The notes under the pieces: model-generated | What the model was told of the DNA's origin: nothing | Seen by the model: only the letters and a program-made list of their open reading frames with translations | Databases searched by the model: none | NCBI GenBank assembly: GCA_013821605.1 | Contig: JACDGP010000018.1 | Span: forward strand, 1 to 56,779 | DNA: 56,779 nucleotides | Direction: 5' to 3' | Source of the DNA: Herpetosiphonaceae bacterium | GTDB taxonomy: Bacteria > Chloroflexota > Chloroflexia > Chloroflexales > Kallotenuaceae | Program-made: the position numbers and the translations under genes | In this document: one piece after another, positions 24,484 to 33,532 of the stretch | Layout: each line of letters starts with the position of its first letter | Numbering within the stretch: the stretch's first letter is position 1

Positions 24484-24725
24484 CGTAGCAGGACGACAAC
24501 TAGGAGATCGTCAACGCACGGTCGCAGTGGGTGCTGGACTCCAGGGCGCGCGGCGACATTCGGGTGGATCGGTGGCAAGGGCACATCGTTCGTACAATTG
24601 GCCGCGACAGGCACGCGTTTTGCTACTGTGTAAAACTTTGGTAGTACAGTGAATAGCCTGGGCTATGCTAGGTCATCGCCCAGCTTCCCTTGACCGGCAC
24701 GTGTACGCCGCGGAGCCAGTGAACC

Positions 24726-25655
24726 ATGGCCTACGAGCGCATCCATCCGGCAGAGTATGCCGAACTTCAGGCCCAAATCGTAGCCATAGAGCACGAGCAG
24801 TCGCTCACCGAAGTGACGAATCTTGTCGCGCGCGAAGCGGCCCGTACCGTGCTCGATCTGCGCGTCATCCACCGGATCGAATACTTGCTCCGAGGCGCAG
24901 ACAAAGGGGAGAAGAAACGGCTTAGAGCACTGAAGCGTCAGGCCTTGAGGAGCCACGATCGCCTGGGGCAGATCAATGAGCAGTTCTTTGTGACCTACCG
25001 GCAGCAGATCACCTCGCGTGTGTATGCACCGGCCGCCGTACGGCAGAGGCTGTGCGGCTATGCCGAGCCGGGTGAGCACGAAGTGTGGAGTGACCCGCCG
25101 CGCTATGATGCGCTGGACACCTTCATTGATGGCATCCTCCAAATACCGGTCCTGCCCCGTGCACAACGTCGGCCTGAGCCTGAGATGGTGTACTATCAGC
25201 CTACGCCTGCGCGGATCGTGCTCGATATGGTCGACCGGCTGGCGCTGTCTGCGCAGGATGTTGTCTACGATCTGGGGTCGGGGTTGGGACGTGTTGTGAA
25301 CATCGTCGCGCTGGTGAGCGAGGCCAAGAGCATTGGGGTCGAGTTCGAGCCGGCGTATGCAGCCCAGGCGGAATGCTGTGCGAGGGAACTGGGGCTCGCG
25401 CGGGCGCACTTCATCAACGCTGACGCGCGGGAAGTCAGCTATGGGGACGGCACGGTCTTTTTTCTTTATACGCCGTTCAAGGGCATCATCTTGCAGCGGG
25501 TCGTCGAGCTCCTGTGCGACGAGGCGGCCAAGCGGCGCATTCGCGTTTGTACCTATGGACCGGGAACGCTTGATATGGTGCAGCAGGAGTGGCTTGTCAG
25601 CGTCGATGCGGACGAGCCGAGTGTTGATCATGTCGCCATTTTCGAAAGCAGGTAG
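24726..25655 (+). CDS. Class I SAM-dependent methyltransferase
   Basis: 309 residues. A helical N-terminal half (about 1-160) is of unknown role; then VVYDLGSGLGRV (motif I, SAM binding, about 180) and GVEFEPAYA (motif II), AHFINADAREVSY and FFLYTPFKG as motif IV. The layout of YQPTPARIVLDMVDRLAL before motif I is like DOT1-type or UbiE-like lone methyltransferases. Start is ATG 24726; no strong Shine-Dalgarno is seen. The 242-base gap before it holds no gene that I can recognise. Substrate unknown. Confidence 0.82.
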   Translation: MAYERIHPAEYAELQAQIVAIEHEQSLTEVTNLVAREAARTVLDLRVIHRIEYLLRGADKGEKKRLRALKRQALRSHDRLGQINEQFFVTYRQQITSRVYAPAAVRQRLCGYAEPGEHEVWSDPPRYDALDTFIDGILQIPVLPRAQRRPEPEMVYYQPTPARIVLDMVDRLALSAQDVVYDLGSGLGRVVNIVALVSEAKSIGVEFEPAYAAQAECCARELGLARAHFINADAREVSYGDGTVFFLYTPFKGIILQRVVELLCDEAAKRRIRVCTYGPGTLDMVQQEWLVSVDADEPSVDHVAIFESR

Positions 25656-25736
25656 GCCGCGCGGTCATCAGAGACGGGGCAGCAAACGCGCGGCCGATCT
25701 AGATCGCAACTGCTCACTGCAGTCCACTAGCAAAGA

Positions 25737-25742
25737 TATAAT
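25737..25742 (+). promoter_or_regulatory. -10 box of guaA
   Basis: TATAAT 41 bases before the ATG at 25784. A -35 is not evident. Predicted start near 25749. Confidence 0.42.
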
Positions 25743-25783
25743 GTGGCATGAGATAGTGTATCCCATCTATGAGGGCTGTCCTT

Positions 25784-27325
25784 ATGACCGAGGCCATTGT
25801 TATCGTTGATTTTGGTTCGCAATATAGCCAGCTGATTGTGCGCCGCCTACGCGAACTGGGCGTCTACAGCGAACTCCTGCCTTTCCATGCGCCCGCCGAA
25901 CAAGCCAAGGCACTCAATCCGCGTGGCATTATCTTATCCGGTGGTCCGGCCAGCGTGTATGCGCCCGGAGCGCCCCAGCTACCGGCTTGGGTCGCAGCCA
26001 TGCATGTTCCGGTGCTAGGGATTTGTTATGGTATGCAATTGATTGCTCAGGCTCACGGTGGCGCGGTAACGCCTTCTGATGAGCGCGAGTTCGGTCCGGC
26101 CGATATCGTGGTCGAACATAGTGATTCTCCTTTATTCGCGGCTTTGCCCGCGAGTCAGCGGGTCTGGATGAGTCACGGCGATGCGCTGACGCGCTTGCCG
26201 CCCGGTTTCCATCCGATTGCCCACTCGCCTAACTCGCCGTATGCTGCGATGGGCGATGAGACGCGCCACTGGTACGGGCTGCAATTCCACCCCGAGGTCA
26301 ACCACACGCCGCATGGCAAAGAGTTGCTGGGCAACTTCGCCTATCGCATCTGTGGTGTCCAAGGTGGTTGGACGCCAGAGGTGATTATTGATCAAGCCAT
26401 CGAGCGCATTCAGACGCAAGTTGGTAGCGAGCGGGTGATCTGTGGACTATCGGGCGGCGTGGACTCGGCCGTTGCGGCGGTGCTGATTGGCCGGGCGGTT
26501 GGCGAGCGGCTCACGTGTATTTTTGTTGATACCGGCTTATTGCGGCAGGGCGAAGCCGAGCAAGTCATTACGACCTTCCGAGATCATCTCCATATTCCGT
26601 TAATAGCTGTGAATGCGGCCGAAGAGTTTTTGAGCGCGCTGGAGGGAATTGCCGAGCCTGAGGCGAAACGCCGCATTATTGGCGAAAAGTTCGTCCGGAT
26701 CTTCGAGCGGGAAGCCAAGCAACTGGGTGATGTGCGTTTTCTGGCGCAGGGCACGTTGTATCCGGACGTGATCGAGTCGACGGCAGCCGATCGTAATGTT
26801 GCGGCAAAGATCAAGACGCATCACAACGTTGGTGGCCTGCCCGCCGACATGCAGATGCAGCTTGTCGAGCCACTGCGCTACCTGTTTAAGGACGAGGTAC
26901 GGGCCGTTGGGTTGGAGCTCGGTCTCCCGCCAGAGTGGGTGTGGCGCCACCCGTTTCCCGGCCCGGGGCTAGCGGTACGCATCATTGGTCCAGTCACGTA
27001 TGAGCGAGCGGAGACCTTGCGACGCGCGGATGCCATCTTTCAAGCAGAGTTGCGGCGCGCAGGGGTTGAGCGTGCGACACAACAGGCATTTGCGGTATTG
27101 CTGCCGATCCAGAGCGTCGGGGTGATGGGTGATTTCCGGACCTATGCGGACGTAATCGCCTTGCGGGCCGTGACGACCGAGGATTTTATGACGGCCGATT
27201 GGTCACGGCTGCCGGACGAGGTGCTGCAACGCACCGCTAACCGGATTGTGAATGAGGTGCCGGCCGTCAACCGGGTCGTGTACGATATTACCTCTAAACC
27301 ACCGGCGACCATCGAATGGGAGTGA
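25784..27325 (+). CDS. guaA: GMP synthase (glutamine-hydrolysing)
   Basis: 513 residues, full length. Makes GMP from XMP, glutamine and ATP, the last step of guanine nucleotide synthesis. The N-terminal class-I amidotransferase has Cys81 in GICYGMQ and FHPEVNH for the His/Glu of the triad; the synthetase has the P-loop [10 protein letters not shown], and the C-terminal dimer domain carries [12 protein letters not shown] and the KPPATIEWE end. ATG 25784 is preferred to one five codons upstream, since the conserved N-terminus begins just after it. Stands alone with its own -10 box; the next operon has a separate promoter right after the stop. Confidence 0.97.
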   Translation: MTEAIVIVDFGSQYSQLIVRRLRELGVYSELLPFHAPAEQAKALNPRGIILSGGPASVYAPGAPQLPAWVAAMHVPVLGICYGMQLIAQAHGGAVTPSDEREFGPADIVVEHSDSPLFAALPASQRVWMSHGDALTRLPPGFHPIAHSPNSPYAAMGDETRHWYGLQFHPEVNHTPHGKELLGNFAYRICGVQGGWTPEVIIDQAIERIQTQVGSERVICGLSGGVDSAVAAVLIGRAVGERLTCIFVDTGLLRQGEAEQVITTFRDHLHIPLIAVNAAEEFLSALEGIAEPEAKRRIIGEKFVRIFEREAKQLGDVRFLAQGTLYPDVIESTAADRNVAAKIKTHHNVGGLPADMQMQLVEPLRYLFKDEVRAVGLELGLPPEWVWRHPFPGPGLAVRIIGPVTYERAETLRRADAIFQAELRRAGVERATQQAFAVLLPIQSVGVMGDFRTYADVIALRAVTTEDFMTADWSRLPDEVLQRTANRIVNEVPAVNRVVYDITSKPPATIEWE

Positions 27326-27332
27326 TAGTTTT

Positions 27333-27361
27333 TTGACAAACGGGTGCATGGTCGTTATGAT
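27333..27361 (+). promoter_or_regulatory. Near-consensus sigma-70 promoter of the flippase/oxidoreductase operon
   Basis: TTGACA (27333-27338), a 17-base spacer and TATGAT (27356-27361). It begins 7 bases after the guaA stop. Predicted start near 27368, 71 bases before the GTG at 27439. Confidence 0.8.
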
Positions 27362-27368
27362 TCCTTCT

Positions 27369-27390
27369 GCCGCGACATACTCGTCGCGGC
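27369..27390 (+). promoter_or_regulatory. Hairpin at the very 5' end of the flippase mRNA
   Basis: GCCGCGAC (27369-27376) and GTCGCGGC (27383-27390) are exact complements with a 6-base loop. The stem begins at the predicted transcription start, so it would cap the mRNA or serve as an operator. As a guaA terminator it would lack a T-run. Confidence 0.45.
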
Positions 27391-27438
27391 GTTGTGTATC
27401 AGGGCTGGCGCCCAACATTGATGCTGTGAGGCAACGCG

Positions 27439-28503
27439 GTGCGTTCTTGGAAGTTCTGGCTAGGGGTGCTGGTTAGTGCCTTTTTTGTCTTCTGGACGGC
27501 ACGTGGTTTGGAATGGTCGTCCTTCTTCCTGGCGTTGCGTCACGCGAACTACTGGTGGCTCCTGCCCGGGATTGCAATATATTTTGGCGCAGTATGGGCA
27601 CGGACCTGGCGCTGGCACTATATGTTGCGCCATCTTAAGCCGGTCAGCTTGCGACGACTCTTTCCGGTCGTCGTGATTGGCTATATGGGCAATAATGTTT
27701 ATCCACTACGGGCCGGCGAAGTCATTCGATCCTATGTCCTGCGGCGCAACGAGGGGATTAATATTTCGGCATCGCTAGCGACGGTGGCACTTGAGCGACT
27801 GTTTGACGGCCTGGTGATGACCGTGTTTGTTTTCGCAACGCTGCCGTTTTTGCCGTTGCCGCCGCAGTATCGCAGCCTGGTGTTCCTGTGTAGTGGGCTC
27901 TTCGGGATGGCCCTGCTGGTGTTTCTGGGCCTAGCGGCCTGGCCCGAGCATGCTAACGCCCTGATCTTCCGTTTCGTCAGTAGCTTCGTGCCACTGCGCT
28001 TTCGTACACAGATTACGGATGTTGCCAGCCGGTTTCTCGAGGGTCTACATTCCCTGCGTTCGCCGCGTGAAGTGTTGATGATCGTCGTCACGTCGGTCGC
28101 AATTTGGTTGACCGAGACCACAAAATATTGGGTCGTGACGCACGCCTTTGCGGGTCTACATGTCCCGTTCACCGTGCTGATGCTGATGACGGCGGTCGTT
28201 AATCTCGCGACGATGATTCCGTCGGCACCCGGCTACGTGGGCACGTTTGATAAGCCGGGGATCCAGGTGCTGGTCAGCGTCGGCAAGGTGCGTGCAAACA
28301 TTGCAGCAGCCTATACGCTGGTGCTGCATGTGGCCTTGTGGCTGCCGATCACGTTGCTGGGATTATTTTATATGAGTCGCCAAAGCTTGCACTGGCATGA
28401 CATTGATGTGGCGGTCGAAGCGCAACGCCAGCAGGCCGAGCCGGAGGTGCAACTAGGGGTGCCGCCAACCGTTAACACCTCTAATCTGCACGGACATGGA
28501 TAA
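27439..28503 (+). CDS. Lysylphosphatidylglycerol-synthase-type TM protein (AglD/UPF0104-like flippase)
   Basis: 354 residues, about eight membrane segments. RTWRWHYMLRHLKPVSLRRLFPVVVIGYMGNNVYPLRAGEVIRSYVL (abridged here by its motifs RWHYML, GYMGNN and RAGEVIR) is the hallmark of the LPG_synthase_TM/UPF0104 family; the later NLATMIPSAPGYVGTF motif is also kept. No C-terminal aminoacyltransferase is fused, so it is the transmembrane half only, a likely lipid flippase. GTG 27439 with GAGG 8 bases upstream. The FAD oxidoreductase starts 9 bases after the stop and is surely co-transcribed. Confidence 0.88.
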   Translation: MRSWKFWLGVLVSAFFVFWTARGLEWSSFFLALRHANYWWLLPGIAIYFGAVWARTWRWHYMLRHLKPVSLRRLFPVVVIGYMGNNVYPLRAGEVIRSYVLRRNEGINISASLATVALERLFDGLVMTVFVFATLPFLPLPPQYRSLVFLCSGLFGMALLVFLGLAAWPEHANALIFRFVSSFVPLRFRTQITDVASRFLEGLHSLRSPREVLMIVVTSVAIWLTETTKYWVVTHAFAGLHVPFTVLMLMTAVVNLATMIPSAPGYVGTFDKPGIQVLVSVGKVRANIAAAYTLVLHVALWLPITLLGLFYMSRQSLHWHDIDVAVEAQRQQAEPEVQLGVPPTVNTSNLHGHG

Positions 28504-28511
28504 AATAGTAG

Positions 28512-29798
28512 ATGAAGATTGCAATTATTGGGGGTGGATTTACAGGACTAACTGCGGCTCGGGGTCTGTTGATGGCCGGTCACGAGGTAACGGTATTTGA
28601 GGCAGCACCACAGGTTGGCGGGCTTGCTTCAGGTATCAAGGCACCGAACTGGGATTGGTATGTAGAACGGTTCTACCATCATATCTTCACGACCGACCAT
28701 TCTATTATCGAGCTCGCGACCGCGATCGGCGCACGCGACATGATCTTTTTTAACAAGCAGGTCACGGCCTTTTTTTGTGCTGAGCACGGCTCCCATCCGG
28801 TCACGCTTTTTGGTATTTTAGGTAATTCCCACTTACCCTTCGTCGACCGGGTACGCTATGGTGCGACCGCCTTACTCCTGAAACAGCGTAATGACTGGCG
28901 GCGGCTGGAGCACGAAACTGCCGAGGGGTATATGCGCCGCTGGGCCGGCAAGCGGGTGTATGAACTGATGTGGGAGCCATTGTTGGTGGGTAAGTTTGGC
29001 CCCTATGCTCATGATGTTAATGCTGCCTGGCTCTGGGCGCGCGCCAAGGCACGCTCGTTCCAATTAGGCTATTTCGCCGGTGGCTTTCAAGCATTTGCTG
29101 ATGCACTCGCACGCTATGTTGTGGAGCAGTTGGGTGGCAGTGTCTTGGTTAATTGCCCAGTACAGGCACTCGAGCAACGCAATGATCGCTGGGTGGTCCG
29201 CACTGCTGACGGCTCCGACGACTTCGATAGCGTGATCGTGGCCTCAAGCCCTGGTGTCTTGCTCAAGCTCGTGCCGCAACTGCCCCGTGACTATACGGCC
29301 CGGCTAACTGAACTCAAATCGGTAGGGGCCGTCGTGCTGGTCGTGGCGCTACGGCAGCAGCTCTTACGTAACGGCGAATATTGGTTCATGCCGCCGAAGC
29401 GCGATTTTCCGTATATCAACGTGGTCGAACATACCAATATGATCGACCCAGCGCATTATGGCGGAGACCGCGTGATCTATCTGGGAGATTATCTGCCGAC
29501 AGACCACCGTTATTTCAGCATGCCGGAAGACGAGGTCACGCAGGAGTGGCTTGCGCCGCTCACCCAGATCAACCCCGACTTTCGTCCCGAGTGGGTCAAG
29601 CAGACGTGGCTGTTCCGTGAGCCCTATGCTCAACCGGTTGTGCCGGTCGATCACAGCAAGCATCTGCCGCCGCTCGGTACTCCACTTGCTGGTCTATTCT
29701 TTGCGAGTATGAGTCACGTCTATCCTTGGGATAGAGGCACAAACTTTGCGGTCGAGTTGGGCCATCGCGTGGCAGCAGAAGTGCTGGGTAGTGTCTGA
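28512..29798 (+). CDS. FAD-dependent oxidoreductase (amine-oxidase/protoporphyrinogen-oxidase-like)
   Basis: 428 residues. IIGGGFTGLTAARGLL and VFEAAPQVGGLAS form the FAD-binding Rossmann fold and the GG-doublet that follows, and the C-terminal half (PLAGLFFASMSHVYPWDRGTNFAVE) closes the FAD site. The WYVERFYHHIF segment after the GG motif is found in the group of envelope-associated oxidoreductases that includes squalene-linked and UDP-galactopyranose-mutase-like proteins. Co-transcription with a lipid flippase points to envelope lipid or polyprenyl chemistry. Substrate unknown. Confidence 0.85.
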   Translation: MKIAIIGGGFTGLTAARGLLMAGHEVTVFEAAPQVGGLASGIKAPNWDWYVERFYHHIFTTDHSIIELATAIGARDMIFFNKQVTAFFCAEHGSHPVTLFGILGNSHLPFVDRVRYGATALLLKQRNDWRRLEHETAEGYMRRWAGKRVYELMWEPLLVGKFGPYAHDVNAAWLWARAKARSFQLGYFAGGFQAFADALARYVVEQLGGSVLVNCPVQALEQRNDRWVVRTADGSDDFDSVIVASSPGVLLKLVPQLPRDYTARLTELKSVGAVVLVVALRQQLLRNGEYWFMPPKRDFPYINVVEHTNMIDPAHYGGDRVIYLGDYLPTDHRYFSMPEDEVTQEWLAPLTQINPDFRPEWVKQTWLFREPYAQPVVPVDHSKHLPPLGTPLAGLFFASMSHVYPWDRGTNFAVELGHRVAAEVLGSV

Positions 29799-29811
29799 GC
29801 GATAGCGCTGA

Positions 29812-31224
29812 ATGGCGCGTTTGCGCGATGGGCAAGCGAAGCATATGGTATTAATGGTGTGGGGACAGGCGGCCGAGGTAGCATCTAGCAACGGGCTGCT
29901 TGTGCTACGGCTCTTGAGTATTGTGCTGTTGGTGTTGGCCAACGGCTTCTTTGTGTCGGCTGAATTTGCGCTAGTCGGCTCGCGGCGCTCGAAATTGGAG
30001 CAGTTAGCGGAGGAAGGCAACGGTGTTGCCCGGCTGGTGATGGCGCAGCAAGATCACCTTGATCGCTATATTGCTGCGTCGCAACTGGGCATTACCCTGG
30101 CCAGCCTGCTGTTAGGTGCGCTCGCCGAGCCAACCTTTACCGCCATTATCCAACCGCCGGTCGTTTATGGTGCTACCAAGCTGTTCGGTGCATTTCCAAC
30201 GCTAGCGCAGTTTGCCCCGACCATCAGCCACACCTTGGGCTTTGCACTGTCGTATTTTATCGTTACCACGCTCCATATTGTACTAGGCGAGCAAGCGCCC
30301 AAAGTGTTCGCGATCCGTTCGGCGGAGCAAGTCGCGCTGTTTATTGCGCGTCCCTTGCAGATCTTCAGCCTGGTTTTTAGCTGGATCATCCGCTTTTTGG
30401 ATTGGTTAACTGGATTTGTACTAGGGCTGTTCGGCGTCCATGGTTCGAGCGGTCATCATGGTCCACCAACGCTCGAAGAGCTGCGCATGATGGTTCAGGC
30501 CAGTGGCAAAGGTGGCGTGTTAGAACAGGACGAGCAGCAACTTCTGATCAATGTCTTTGACTTCGGTTCGCGGGCCGCCTACCAGGTCATGGTGCCCCGC
30601 ACGGATGTTGCTACAATTACGGCCGATTCGACCGTGAGTGAGTTCCTAGAGCTTTTTAAAGCAACGGGCCATACGCGGTTCCCAGTACTAGGGGCAGGGG
30701 GCGTGGACGATGTGGTTGGGATTGTCTCCGCGAAGGATCTGCTGGTAGCCTTGAGCGACGATACGCTCGCTTTTGATCAACCGCTCAGCCCGCTGGTACG
30801 GCCAGCTTTTTTCCGTCCCGATTCAAAGCATGTCGCCGATCTGCTCCATGAGATGCAACGTGAGCATGTGCGCATGTCGGTGTTGATCGATGAGTACGGC
30901 GGGATGGCGGGGATCGCGACGCTAGAAGATTTGGTCGAAGAGATCGTCGGCGAATTGGATGATGAGTTGGATACAGGTACGCACGATATCGAGACGATCG
31001 ATGAACGAACGGCGGTGGTCGACGGTTTAATGCGGATCGAAGAAGCAAACGAAGGGTTAAAGCTCGATCTTCCAAGTGGCGAATATGAAACCATCGCCGG
31101 TTTTATCCTCGAAAAGCTCGGACGGTTGCCTCTGCCTGACGAGCAACTCCAGTTCGAAGGATCTGTCTTTACCGTGCTGGAGATGCAAGGCCCACGCATC
31201 GCCAGGGTCGAAATCAAGCATTAG
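29812..31224 (+). CDS. CNNM/CorC-type membrane protein (hemolysin family)
   Basis: 470 residues. DUF21 transmembrane domain (about 25-190, starting LLVLANGFFVSAEFALVGSRRSKLEQL), two CBS motifs (about 235-345, with VPRTDVATI, FPVLG and DDVVGIVSAKDLL) and a CorC/HlyC domain (about 380-465, VVDGLMRIEEANE and GEYETIAGFILEKLGRLP). Such proteins move or sense Mg or Co; the CBS pair binds adenine nucleotides. No strong ribosome site; an ATG at 29845 is an alternative start. The Nudix gene starts 13 bases after its stop. Confidence 0.93.
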   Translation: MARLRDGQAKHMVLMVWGQAAEVASSNGLLVLRLLSIVLLVLANGFFVSAEFALVGSRRSKLEQLAEEGNGVARLVMAQQDHLDRYIAASQLGITLASLLLGALAEPTFTAIIQPPVVYGATKLFGAFPTLAQFAPTISHTLGFALSYFIVTTLHIVLGEQAPKVFAIRSAEQVALFIARPLQIFSLVFSWIIRFLDWLTGFVLGLFGVHGSSGHHGPPTLEELRMMVQASGKGGVLEQDEQQLLINVFDFGSRAAYQVMVPRTDVATITADSTVSEFLELFKATGHTRFPVLGAGGVDDVVGIVSAKDLLVALSDDTLAFDQPLSPLVRPAFFRPDSKHVADLLHEMQREHVRMSVLIDEYGGMAGIATLEDLVEEIVGELDDELDTGTHDIETIDERTAVVDGLMRIEEANEGLKLDLPSGEYETIAGFILEKLGRLPLPDEQLQFEGSVFTVLEMQGPRIARVEIKH

Positions 31225-31237
31225 CTGCGGGTGCCAT

Positions 31238-31897
31238 ATGCCATATACCAACGATCTCGTGCCAGGTGACCGCGCGACCCCGGTGCGAAGACTGAATCTA
31301 CCTGCCGATGACGAAGCAGCATTTCGATCAATGATTCCACAAGCGGTGACGGGCGAACGCGACCGGCCGCTCGCGCCCCCAATCGGCGGCCCACCGCATC
31401 GTCGGGGCGCCGTCCTGGTGCTCTTGTATCCCGTGGATGGTGACTGGCACCTGCCGCTGACGGTCCGTACGGCCGCTTTGCGGCGGCATAGCGGTGAAGT
31501 ATCGTTGCCGGGTGGTCGTTACGACGAGAGTGATGGAACACTCGATCAGACTGCGCTCCGTGAGGCCTGGGAAGAGCTGGGCATTGTCCCAGCGGAGGTC
31601 GAGATCGTCGGTCGCTTGATGCCGGTCTGGATCCCGGTCAGCAACTTCTTAATCCTGCCGGTCGTGGGTCTCGCCACAAAGCCGCCCACGTTTACCCCTG
31701 CCAGCGCTGAGGTCGCTGAGGTCGTTGAGGTCTCCTTGCAGATGCTTAGCTTGCCCACGACACGCCAGCTTGTGCACAGGATAATTCGGGGTGTCGATTG
31801 TGCTGTGCCCTGCTTCGTGGTGGCAGGCCACGAGGTCTGGGGGGCAACGGCCATTATCCTGGCGCAGTTGCTCAACCGCTTACACCTCCAGGCATAA
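31238..31897 (+). CDS. Nudix hydrolase, CoA-pyrophosphatase-like
   Basis: 219 residues from ATG 31238. The pattern LPLTVRTAALRRHSGEVSLPGGR, abridged as RTAALRRHSGEVSLPGG, is the UPF0035/CoA-pyrophosphatase signature and is followed by the Nudix-box end ALREAWEELGI. It would hydrolyse CoA or its derivatives to 4'-phosphopantetheine and ADP. Full length for the family. Follows the CNNM gene by 13 bases, probably one operon; the reason for the pairing is unclear. Confidence 0.88.
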   Translation: MPYTNDLVPGDRATPVRRLNLPADDEAAFRSMIPQAVTGERDRPLAPPIGGPPHRRGAVLVLLYPVDGDWHLPLTVRTAALRRHSGEVSLPGGRYDESDGTLDQTALREAWEELGIVPAEVEIVGRLMPVWIPVSNFLILPVVGLATKPPTFTPASAEVAEVVEVSLQMLSLPTTRQLVHRIIRGVDCAVPCFVVAGHEVWGATAIILAQLLNRLHLQA

Positions 31898-32112
31898 TTG
31901 CTTTAGCTATCGTCGCGTTTACGCATCAATCACTGTGAGACGTCCTCGGCGGAGACCGTTGCATCGAACTCCTGATGTAACGACAGCACATCTTCTGGCC
32001 TCCTCATTCCTTGAACCTAACACTTTTAACACACTTTCAGCAAACGGATGCCACATCCGCTACTCATACTAACCTTAAGTTTCAAGGTCGTGGTGTAGAC
32101 GGGGAGGCAACA

Positions 32113-33090
32113 ATGAATACTCGCGCTCGGCTTAATCTTCGTGGCATCGGCTGGTTTCTCGCAATCGCTTTCGGATTGGCCTGGATACTCACCTTGCCCA
32201 TGTATCTCGACGGACGAGGGGTGAGTTCGCCCTGGGTACAGCTCATTCTATTCATCAACTTCACACCCGCCATCGCTACCTTGATCGTTACGCGCTGGAT
32301 TAGCCCGTTGGCACACGTCCGGCGGTCTACCGGCTTGCGGTGGGGAGCGAAGGGCAGTTACTGGGGGTGGTACTGGCTCTTCGGCTGGCTAGGGCTGACC
32401 ATCCTGGTCATGGTCGCACCGTTCGTGGGGGCACTCTTTGGCCACTATCCGCTCGATCTCCAGCACTTTTCTGGCTACCGTGCAGCGCTCGAAAGTACGG
32501 CGCAGGGTCAACAAACACTGAGCCGCTGGCCACTTGAGACGATCGTGCAGTTCACTATGTTGAGCTTGCCACTTGTGACACTGTTGATTAGCCCTGTCAA
32601 TTTTGGCGAAGAATGGGGCTGGCGCGGGTACTTGCTGCCGCAGTTGCTACCACTCGGCCAGTGGCCGGCACTGCTGATCAGTGGGGCTATTTGGGGACTG
32701 TGGCATGCCCCACTGATTCTGCTGGGCTTGAATTACCCACAGCACCCAATCCTGGGCGTCGGGTTGATGGTGATCTTCTGTACAATCATAGGAATTATCC
32801 TGGGTTGGCTACGTCTAGCGACCGGCAGCGTCTGGCCTGCGGTACTCGGTCACGCGGGGATTGATGCGACCAGCCAGTTCGGCGCGATACTGATGCTTAC
32901 TCAGGTTGGCGTTACCTATGATACGGCACAAGTAACTATTCTGGGCTGGACAGGCTGGCTTCTGCCGCTGCTCTTCATCGTCTGCTTGGTAGTCACGCGT
33001 CGATTGCCTGTGCACAACTCGCCGGATACGCCGTCCGGCACCATTTCAATGCCGCTCCCACTGGTAGCATCGAGGCAGGCCAGTGCGTAG
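32113..33090 (+). CDS. CPBP family intramembrane glutamic protease (CAAX protease-like)
   Basis: 325 residues from ATG 32113, with GGGGAGG 5 bases upstream. Eight or so membrane segments. The ABI/CPBP motifs are in order: EEWGWRGYLL (motif 1, catalytic Glu pair and Arg), FxxxH-like AIWGLWHAP (motif 2) and GHAGID (motif 3). Proteins of this family cleave prenylated or membrane peptides or protect from bacteriocins. The C-terminal tail (RLPVHNSPDTPSGT) is repeated in degraded form at 34217-34318. The 215 bases upstream hold only a 6-bp hairpin and no gene. Confidence 0.9.
   Translation: MNTRARLNLRGIGWFLAIAFGLAWILTLPMYLDGRGVSSPWVQLILFINFTPAIATLIVTRWISPLAHVRRSTGLRWGAKGSYWGWYWLFGWLGLTILVMVAPFVGALFGHYPLDLQHFSGYRAALESTAQGQQTLSRWPLETIVQFTMLSLPLVTLLISPVNFGEEWGWRGYLLPQLLPLGQWPALLISGAIWGLWHAPLILLGLNYPQHPILGVGLMVIFCTIIGIILGWLRLATGSVWPAVLGHAGIDATSQFGAILMLTQVGVTYDTAQVTILGWTGWLLPLLFIVCLVVTRRLPVHNSPDTPSGTISMPLPLVASRQASA
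32983..33085 (+). repeat. Direct repeat, copy A: 3' end of the CPBP protease gene
   Basis: This coding segment is matched by 34217-34318. Within the best stretch, 33000-33041 against 34234-34275, I count 36 of 42 identical bases, and the match continues with substitutions and one gap to 33085. Copy A is the intact gene tail. Confidence 0.75.
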
Positions 33091-33109
33091 CCAATGTGGG
33101 AGGCCTTCT

Positions 33110-33502
33110 ATGTCAAAAAAACGCTTTGGCACTATCCGTAAGTTCAATCGTGCCATCTTGAATCCTATCATGAAATTATTGGCGGGGAGGAGGGGTGTCT
33201 TTTATTCGCTTGTCTACCATAGCGGTAGACGCTCGGGCATCGACTATGCAACGCCAGTTGTAGCCGCCAAAAAGGATGGCTCGATCTATATCTGCTTAAC
33301 GTATGGGACAGACACCGATTGGTTTCTCAACGTGCAAGCAGCGGGTCATTGTAAGCTCAAGATAGATGGGCATCTCTACTTTGCGAGCAACCCGGAAGCT
33401 GTAGGCAAAGCATTGGCTTTATCTGCATTTTCGTCATCGTTTCAAGCAAAACTCGAGAAAGCGACGTATGTTACTCAATGTCTAAGGTTGAAAACGCCAT
33501 AG
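33110..33502 (+). CDS. Nitroreductase/deazaflavin-dependent oxidoreductase family protein (DUF385-like)
   Basis: 130 residues from ATG 33110, GGGAGG 6 bases upstream. RGVFYSLVYHSGRRSGIDYATPVVAAKKDG, seen here as GRRSGIDYATPVV, is typical of the F420-type split-barrel family, with LTYGTDTDWFLNV after it. The DNA is lower in G+C than neighbours. Family members bind F420 or lipids such as quinones; coenzyme use cannot be judged here. It lies between the CPBP protease and the dienelactone hydrolase genes. Confidence 0.8.
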   Translation: MSKKRFGTIRKFNRAILNPIMKLLAGRRGVFYSLVYHSGRRSGIDYATPVVAAKKDGSIYICLTYGTDTDWFLNVQAAGHCKLKIDGHLYFASNPEAVGKALALSAFSSSFQAKLEKATYVTQCLRLKTP

Positions 33503-33532
33503 CATCGTGGAGTTTTATAAAAGGAGTTGGTT

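Noticed and set aside
24484-24725. Possible small gene in the 242-base gap after the PEP-utiliser gene
   Set aside because: One frame stays open for about 46 codons, but it has no start codon after the preceding stop and no family resemblance, so I do not call it.
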